This document shows, piece by piece, positions 6,050 to 10,060 of a DNA stretch of 10,060 bases (its first letter is position 1; the number at the start of each line of letters is the position of its first letter). This stretch comes from Planctomycetota bacterium. Lineage in GTDB: Bacteria > Planctomycetota > PLA2 > JAEUHO01. The translations under genes and the position numbers were made by a program. The stretch lies in the NCBI GenBank assembly GCA_029213105.1, contig JARGNS010000090.1, positions 1 through 10,060 of the forward strand, given 5' to 3'. The notes beneath the pieces were generated by a model that searched no databases, was not told where the DNA came from, and worked only from the letters and a program-made list of their open reading frames with translations.

Positions 6050-6208
6050 GAGGATGCTCCGCTATTGGGAGGGGCGCTTCCGGCGGCAGCGTGTCCGGGA
6101 AGACGGCCGCGCTTGCCCGCAGCGAGCCGAGCCGGTGCCCCCATGGGGGCACGGCATGGGGCCACGACTCCAGGACGTGCGGCATCGACGTGTCGTGGGG
6201 CATCGGCC
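6050..6208. other. Gap between CBS gene and small helical gene, with perfect palindrome
   Basis: 159 bp holding a perfect 18-bp palindrome GTGCCCCCATGGGGGCAC at 6135-6152. A palindrome of this kind can be an operator for a dimeric regulator or a hairpin in RNA. Nothing else stands out. Confidence 0.55.
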
Positions 6209-6664
6209 CTACCCGCCCGGTCCGTCGGCCAGCATGTAGGACTCCAGGGAGTCCATCTGGCCTCGCAGGCGACGCAGCTGCTCCCGGTACAGGTGGCGAA
6301 CGGAGAGTGTGCCCAGGACCTTCCCTGCTTCATCCACAACCGGCAACTGGCGGCAGTGATGGGTGAGCATCAGCGTCGCCGCACGGCTGTGGGATACCTC
6401 CGGCCCGACGGTCCGCACGTTCCGCTCCATGATCTCCTCGACGAGCAGCCGATCCGGGTCCAGGGCGCGATCGCTCACCTTCACCATCACGTCGCGCTCC
6501 GTGAGAATCCCAACGAGCGCGTCGTCTTGGACCGCCACCACGGCACCCACGCCGGCGGCCACCATCGAGCGGATCGCGGCGCGCACCGTTGCCGTGGGAG
6601 AAATGGATATCGGCGGCGTCCGGCAGGTCTTGAGGATGGCTGAGGCAGAGGTTGGGTTGTTCAT
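6209..6664 (-). CDS. CBS-domain pair protein
   Basis: Stand-alone protein with two CBS domains (a Bateman module), which by family knowledge binds adenine nucleotides and acts as an energy or ligand sensor, usually as a dimer. It has 151 residues and no membrane segment. CBS1 about residues 12-65: PPISISPTATVRAAIRSMVA then ALVGILTERDVMVKV. CBS2 about 75-130: VEEIMERNVRTVGPEVSHSR, RQLPVVDEAGKVLGTLSVRHL. A charged C-terminal helix follows, REQLRRLRGQMDSLESYMLA, ending DGPGG, a tail I associate with CBS proteins found beside hemerythrin-like genes (memory, not a search). Both domains keep the VV/ILT-RD and LG-LS-R-L signatures. The start ATG 6664 has only a weak ribosome site. It is first in the minus-strand gene run 6664-4675. 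Confidence 0.93.
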   Translation of the reverse strand: MNNPTSASAILKTCRTPPISISPTATVRAAIRSMVAAGVGAVVAVQDDALVGILTERDVMVKVSDRALDPDRLLVEEIMERNVRTVGPEVSHSRAATLMLTHHCRQLPVVDEAGKVLGTLSVRHLYREQLRRLRGQMDSLESYMLADGPGG

Positions 6665-7080
6665 GAGTCATGTCCGGGAGGAGGGGCCGTGCTCCGTACA
6701 ACCTAGGTCTCCTTCGGGGGGGCGCGCTCAACCATCGCTCGCCTCGATCAAAGATAGGCGCGCCGTTGCGCCGTTGCGCCGCGCGCTTGGGCCGAGTGAC
6801 CGCAGGGACACCCTTCTGGATCCAGGCCGCGAGATCAGGCAAAATGATTTCGAGCAAGACGGCCTGGGCGCCGCGCTAGCCTGACGACTCTCGAGGTTGC
6901 GCCGTGCTGATGATTGCGGCCGGTCTCGCGGCGCGCGTCGTCGTGCCCCCTCCCCCCATGTACGGGCCCGGTCCCCGAAAGTAGCGCTCAGGTGATGCCA
7001 GCACCGAGATCCCGACTCGTCTCTCGCCGGGGCGGCTCCTGCGGGGGGCGCGCGACCTCGCGCGGCGAGAGTGGCACGCC
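6665..7080. other. Divergent intergenic region
   Basis: 416 bp between the CBS gene (minus) and the phosphatase gene (plus), so promoters for both should lie here. I see no convincing -35/-10 pair. A short tandem repeat of GCGCCGTT (two and a half units) occurs at about 6759-6780, and a small A/T-richer patch at about 6840-6855. A minus-strand open frame crosses the region but has no recognisable domain beyond a short hydrophobic stretch. Confidence 0.55.
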
Positions 7081-8730
7081 ATGGTGATCCTGGGTGTGGC
7101 CGTCTTGCTTCTTGCGATCGGCGTGGGTGTGGCATGGCGCGCACGATTCCGTTCCCTCTCGTCCGCACACACGTCGGCGGGCCTTCGGTTGACCAGGTCG
7201 CTCCTTCGCAGCCTGGACCAGGGCGTCGTGATCGCGGATCGGCAGGGTGAGATCCAAGTGGTCAACCGTGCGGCCCGAGGGATGGTGGGGAGCTTGGCGA
7301 ACACCGTCTCCCGCCGGGGATGGGCGGCCTCGGGTGGAGAGGAGATCGTCGGCAGCCAGGGTGCCCCGGAGGCCTTGGGCAGTCTCCCGATCGCCCGGGC
7401 CGTTGCGGGAGAGCGCTTCGATGACGAGGAGGTCTTCGTGCGCCGTGCCGCAGAGTCCACTGGACTCTGGCTTCTCGTCAGCGGCGCTCCGCTCCGATCT
7501 CGGCGCGGGGAGCCGGAAGGTGGATTCGTCGTGTTCCGGGACATCACGGCCAAGAAGGACCAGGACGACAGCGTCAAGCGCCTCACGGCAGCCGTAGACA
7601 AGTCCGCGGAGACGATCTTCATCACGGATTGCGAGGGTCGTATCCTCTACGTGAACGAGGGTTTCGAGAAAACGAGCGGGTACTCCCGCTCGGAGGCGCT
7701 GGGGAAGACCCCGCGGATCCTCAACTCCGGCGTACACGACGCCGAGCACTTTCGTCGGCTTTGGGACACGATCCTGCGAGGGGACGTGTACCGAGGAACG
7801 ACGATCAACCGAAGGCGAGACGGCTCCACCTGGTACGGCGAGCAGAGTGTGACCCCGGTGCGGGACACGCAGGGGCAGGTGAGACACTTCGTGTCGGTCG
7901 CGCAGGACATGACTGAGCGCAGGCTGCTTCTGGAGCACGAGGCGGCGATGCGCGTCGCGGGGATCATCCAGCGGCGGCTCTATCCCGTCGACACGCCTCG
8001 CTATGCCACTCTCGATGTGGCTGGCGCCGCCTTCCCCCTCGAGATCACGTGTGGGGACTACTTCGACGTGATCCCGTTGCCCGACGGTGCTGTAGCCCTC
8101 GCGATCGGTGACGTGAGCGGGCACGGTATCGGGCCCGCGCTGATCATGGTGGAGGCGCGCGCACATCTGCGATCGCTTCTGGGAGCTGGTTTCTCCGTGG
8201 CGGAGGCGATGGGACGGCTCAATCGCATCCTCTGCGATGACATCCCTGCTGATCGTTTCGTCTCGCTCCTCGTCGTGCGCATCGAGGGTCGGCCCAACCG
8301 CATGACCTACGTGAACGCGGGGCACACCGGGGGGCTCTTCATGGGTCGTAGCGGAGCGGCTTGCGCCGAGCTCGATCCGACGGGTCCCGCCCTGGGGCTG
8401 ATAGCAGATGCCTGCTATGGAACCGGCGAGGAGAGCGAGATGGAGGAGGGAGACGTGCTCGTGCTGGTAACGGACGGCATCACGGAACTGCACGCGCCCA
8501 CGGGGGAGCTGTTCGAGTGGCCGCGGGTCGTCGATGTCGTTCGCAAGAACCGCACCCGCGATGCCCGCGGCATCGTGAAGGCCATGCACGACGCAGCGCT
8601 GACCTTCGCAGCCGGACAGCCTGCAGACGATGACCTCACGCTTCTTGTCTGTCGCGTCACCTCCGACGAGGCGCAGTCCGATGCCGCGTCCGTGCCTTCC
8701 GACACCGGGGCAGCCGTGCGGGTTCCGTGA
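7081..8730 (+). CDS. Membrane-anchored PAS-PAS-PP2C (SpoIIE/RsbU-type) phosphatase
   Basis: Serine/threonine phosphatase of the SpoIIE/RsbU/RsbP class, which by family knowledge dephosphorylates an anti-anti-sigma (STAS) protein and so releases a sigma factor or similar target. It has 549 residues. Order: an N-terminal membrane anchor (about 2-18, VILGVAVLLLAIGVGVAW), a first PAS domain (about 40-160, ending GGFVVFRDITAK), a second PAS domain (about 168-278, TIFITDCEGRILYVNEGFEK to SVAQDMTERR), a short linker helix, and the phosphatase domain (about 300-530). Metal-binding acidic residues are present: D326 and D329 in GDYFD, D344 in GDVSGHG, D465 in TDGITE, and the DDD at 516-518 before LTLL. 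NAGH (412-415) is also kept, so it should be active. GAGAG precedes ATG 7081 by about 10 bases; an in-frame stop at 6982-6984 limits the start. No STAS or anti-sigma partner is in the window. Confidence 0.96.
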   Translation: MVILGVAVLLLAIGVGVAWRARFRSLSSAHTSAGLRLTRSLLRSLDQGVVIADRQGEIQVVNRAARGMVGSLANTVSRRGWAASGGEEIVGSQGAPEALGSLPIARAVAGERFDDEEVFVRRAAESTGLWLLVSGAPLRSRRGEPEGGFVVFRDITAKKDQDDSVKRLTAAVDKSAETIFITDCEGRILYVNEGFEKTSGYSRSEALGKTPRILNSGVHDAEHFRRLWDTILRGDVYRGTTINRRRDGSTWYGEQSVTPVRDTQGQVRHFVSVAQDMTERRLLLEHEAAMRVAGIIQRRLYPVDTPRYATLDVAGAAFPLEITCGDYFDVIPLPDGAVALAIGDVSGHGIGPALIMVEARAHLRSLLGAGFSVAEAMGRLNRILCDDIPADRFVSLLVVRIEGRPNRMTYVNAGHTGGLFMGRSGAACAELDPTGPALGLIADACYGTGEESEMEEGDVLVLVTDGITELHAPTGELFEWPRVVDVVRKNRTRDARGIVKAMHDAALTFAAGQPADDDLTLLVCRVTSDEAQSDAASVPSDTGAAVRVP

Positions 8731-8774
8731 CTCTAGCGCCCCGCTGCGCCGCGCGGCCCTGTCGGAGCGGCCGC

Positions 8775-8807
8775 GCTCGAGCCAGGCCTTCTGGCCTTGG
8801 CTCGAGC
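8775..8807 (+). terminator. Long stem-loop after the phosphatase gene
   Basis: GCTCGAGCC (8775-8783) pairs with GGCTCGAGC (8799-8807), and AGGCC pairs with GGCCT inside, with a one-base bulge and the loop TTCT. It begins 45 bp after the phosphatase stop. No T-run follows, so it is a terminator-like structure rather than a certain intrinsic terminator. Confidence 0.55.
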
Positions 8808-9401
8808 ACTACAACCGCGTGAAGCCGCCCGGTAGCCGTGCTCCGTCTCTGGACATCCTGCAAGATCGCGACGAGTACTCGTCACGCGGGGGGAGCAGAC
8901 TGTGAAGCAGAAGCCGTTGTGCCCCTCGACGCAATGCTGTCCGGCTAATGGCTGGGAACCAGGTATGCCGCCGGAGAGGAGGGGAGCATGTGGAGGAGAC
9001 TTCATCCGACGCCGTACGGGGACGGAAGTCACGGACTCGGCCGAACCTGAAGGCAGGCACTTCTTTCGGGATGCGACCGACGATCTGCGCCTATGATGCC
9101 CCGCACGAGGGCGGCCTGGCGCCTCGAGAACTTGGTGCGGTCGGTGTCCCCCTGCGGGGTGCCGCTCGCAAGAACCACAACATCTACTGCAGAAAGGATG
9201 CGGAACGCATCGCCCACATGGCGTCAAGTGTCCGGGTGCGTGCGGTTTGGGCTACGGCCTGCAAATCGCTCTAAAAGGCCTGGTACGGGAAACGGAGAGG
9301 GGGCTAGCGTGGCTTCGGCCGGGCGGTCCAACACCGTAGTGACGTCACCGACAGCAAGCCGCATTTCGAAGTCTGGGCTGGCCGCTTGCGGTCAAACCGG
9401 C

Positions 9402-9434
9402 GGGGAGGGTCGGTCACTCCCTCTGCCCCCTTTT
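9402..9434 (+). terminator. Hairpin followed by TTTT
   Basis: GAGGG (9405-9409) pairs with CCCTC (9419-9423), and GGG (9402-9404) with CCC (9426-9428) after a two-base bulge, followed by CCTTTT to 9434. It resembles a weak intrinsic terminator on the plus strand, but no upstream gene clearly needs it. It could also be part of the leader of the gene at 9457. Confidence 0.3.
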
Positions 9435-9456
9435 CACGGCGGATGATCCCGATCGC

Positions 9457-10060
9457 ATGAAACAGATCCTGATCTCACGCCGAGCCTTCCTCGCCGCGAC
9501 CACGGCGACCGGCATGATCGCGCTCACCGGCTGCGGGCTGGGCGAGTCCGACCTTCCGCTTCCGGGCGCGGGCGAGGACGCCGCGCGCGGGTTGGTGGCC
9601 TACCGCCTCTCGACGAAGGGCAAGCGCGCCAGCCGGGCGGCCAAGCGGCACGCGGCCAACAAGCTCTTCGCCACCTCGGCGGCGGCCGACGCGAACCGCG
9701 CACACCCGGGCGACAAGTCCGCCATCGTGCAGGTCGACGTCTCCCAGGCTGCCTGGGACCGGTACTTCGGACAGGGCAATGAGGTGTTCGACCTGCGCTG
9801 CACCGAACTCGGCGCCAAGTTCGCCAAGAAGCTCGCGGCGAACCCTGCGCCGCTTCCGGTGCCCGTGTACGCGGCCGCCGATGGCGTGATCACGGCAACC
9901 CCGACGGCCCAGATCGCGCGGGCTCTCCAGCAAGAGTGGGGTATCGCCCTGCCGTCCGGTCGGCCGATCGACCTTGTATGGATCGTGCTGCCGGCCATCA
10001 CGACGCTCGGCCAGTACACGGTCGAGTTGACGGGCCCGTGTCCGGACCCCGTTCCGTTCG
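9457..10060 (+). CDS. Tat-exported lipoprotein of unknown function, 3' end cut by window edge
   Basis: Exported protein, open to the right edge (201 residues visible). The N-terminus is a textbook twin-arginine signal: SRRAFLAA with R8-R9, a hydrophobic stretch, then the lipobox LTGC with lipid-modified C26. It should therefore be folded in the cytoplasm, exported by Tat and anchored by lipid. After a flexible linker (about 27-50), the segment about 51-88 (GLVAYRLSTKGKRASRAAKR, then ATSAAADANRAHPGDKS) recalls a short domain seen in other small exported proteins of environmental bacteria (memory only). Further on, SAIVQVDVSQAAWDRYFGQG (about 88-107) and ALQQEWGIALPSGRPIDLVW (about 156-175) look globular. 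No enzyme motif is recognised. Later cysteines are few (C115 and C196). ATG 9457 is chosen because it places the signal correctly; the ribosome site is weak. The reverse-strand frames here are its antisense. Confidence 0.88.
   Translation, partial: MKQILISRRAFLAATTATGMIALTGCGLGESDLPLPGAGEDAARGLVAYRLSTKGKRASRAAKRHAANKLFATSAAADANRAHPGDKSAIVQVDVSQAAWDRYFGQGNEVFDLRCTELGAKFAKKLAANPAPLPVPVYAAADGVITATPTAQIARALQQEWGIALPSGRPIDLVWIVLPAITTLGQYTVELTGPCPDPVPF

Larger units (their letters stand above)
8731..9456. other. 726-bp stretch without a supported gene
   Basis: This stretch separates the phosphatase from the lipoprotein gene. It contains the stem-loop at 8775-8807, a short plus-strand reading of possible transposase origin at about 8745-8850 (see findings), and a terminator-like hairpin at 9402-9434. 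Open frames of about 100 codons occur on both strands at 8733-9446, but their translations change character along their length, carry no domain and lack good start sites. The base composition is somewhat less G/C-biased than in the genes. The promoter of the lipoprotein gene should lie near its right end. Confidence 0.5.

Noticed and set aside
5587..6643. Large open frames on both strands over 5587-6643
   Set aside because: They overlap the better-supported 113-aa gene and CBS gene in other frames and show no domain.
6700..6857. Minus-strand reading with LLEIILPDLAAWIQKGVP, starting near 6857
   Set aside because: The protein-like stretch is about 40 residues, followed by low-complexity sequence overlapping the CBS gene. 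No start site or family recognised.
7071..7088. Sigma-54-like GTGGCACGCCATGG
   Set aside because: The -24-like half is present but the -12 half (TTGC) is missing, and it overlaps the phosphatase start codon.
6988..8589. 533-codon minus-strand open frame
   Set aside because: Antisense to the PAS-PP2C phosphatase, whose domains and catalytic residues are clear. Long antisense frames are expected in high-GC DNA.
8948..9274. 108-codon plus-strand frame
   Set aside because: No ribosome site or domain, and composition changes along its length. Cannot be supported as a gene.

Overview
High-GC bacterial DNA, about two thirds G+C by eye. The lipobox and twin-arginine signal at the right end and the mix of PAS/PP2C, HisKA_3/LuxR and CBS proteins suggest a signalling-rich environmental bacterium, perhaps of myxobacterial, gemmatimonad or similar type. 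Nothing here fixes the taxon.

Left part (1-2623) is accessory DNA. A minus-strand DD(35)E integrase-type transposase runs off the left edge. Upstream of it lies a compact higB-higA toxin-antitoxin pair, also minus strand. Two imperfect direct repeats of about 53 nt (1334-1387 and 2168-2220) bracket the pair. A 568-bp stretch without a convincing gene follows.

Middle part (2624-6664) is a run of minus-strand genes. In transcription order they are: a two-CBS-domain protein; a small helical protein; a second helical protein, possibly a hemerythrin-fold relative without clear metal ligands; a 94-residue conserved-looking small protein; then, after a strong stem-loop, a soluble HisKA_3 histidine kinase overlapping by 11 nt a NarL/FixJ-type response regulator. 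The kinase and regulator clearly form one translationally coupled two-component system. Linking the four upstream genes to it is inference from co-orientation.

Right part (6665-10060) starts with a 416-bp divergent intergenic region. A plus-strand membrane-anchored PAS-PAS-SpoIIE/PP2C phosphatase (RsbU/RsbP type) follows, then about 725 bp with no supported gene, then the start of a Tat-exported lipoprotein that runs off the right edge.

Possible joint role: the window carries two separate phospho-signalling outputs (His-Asp relay to a LuxR-type DNA-binding regulator, and Ser/Thr dephosphorylation by the PP2C protein) around a nucleotide-sensing CBS protein and small helical proteins. This looks like a stress or energy-status signalling island next to a mobile region. 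No anti-sigma factor or STAS partner of the phosphatase lies in the window.
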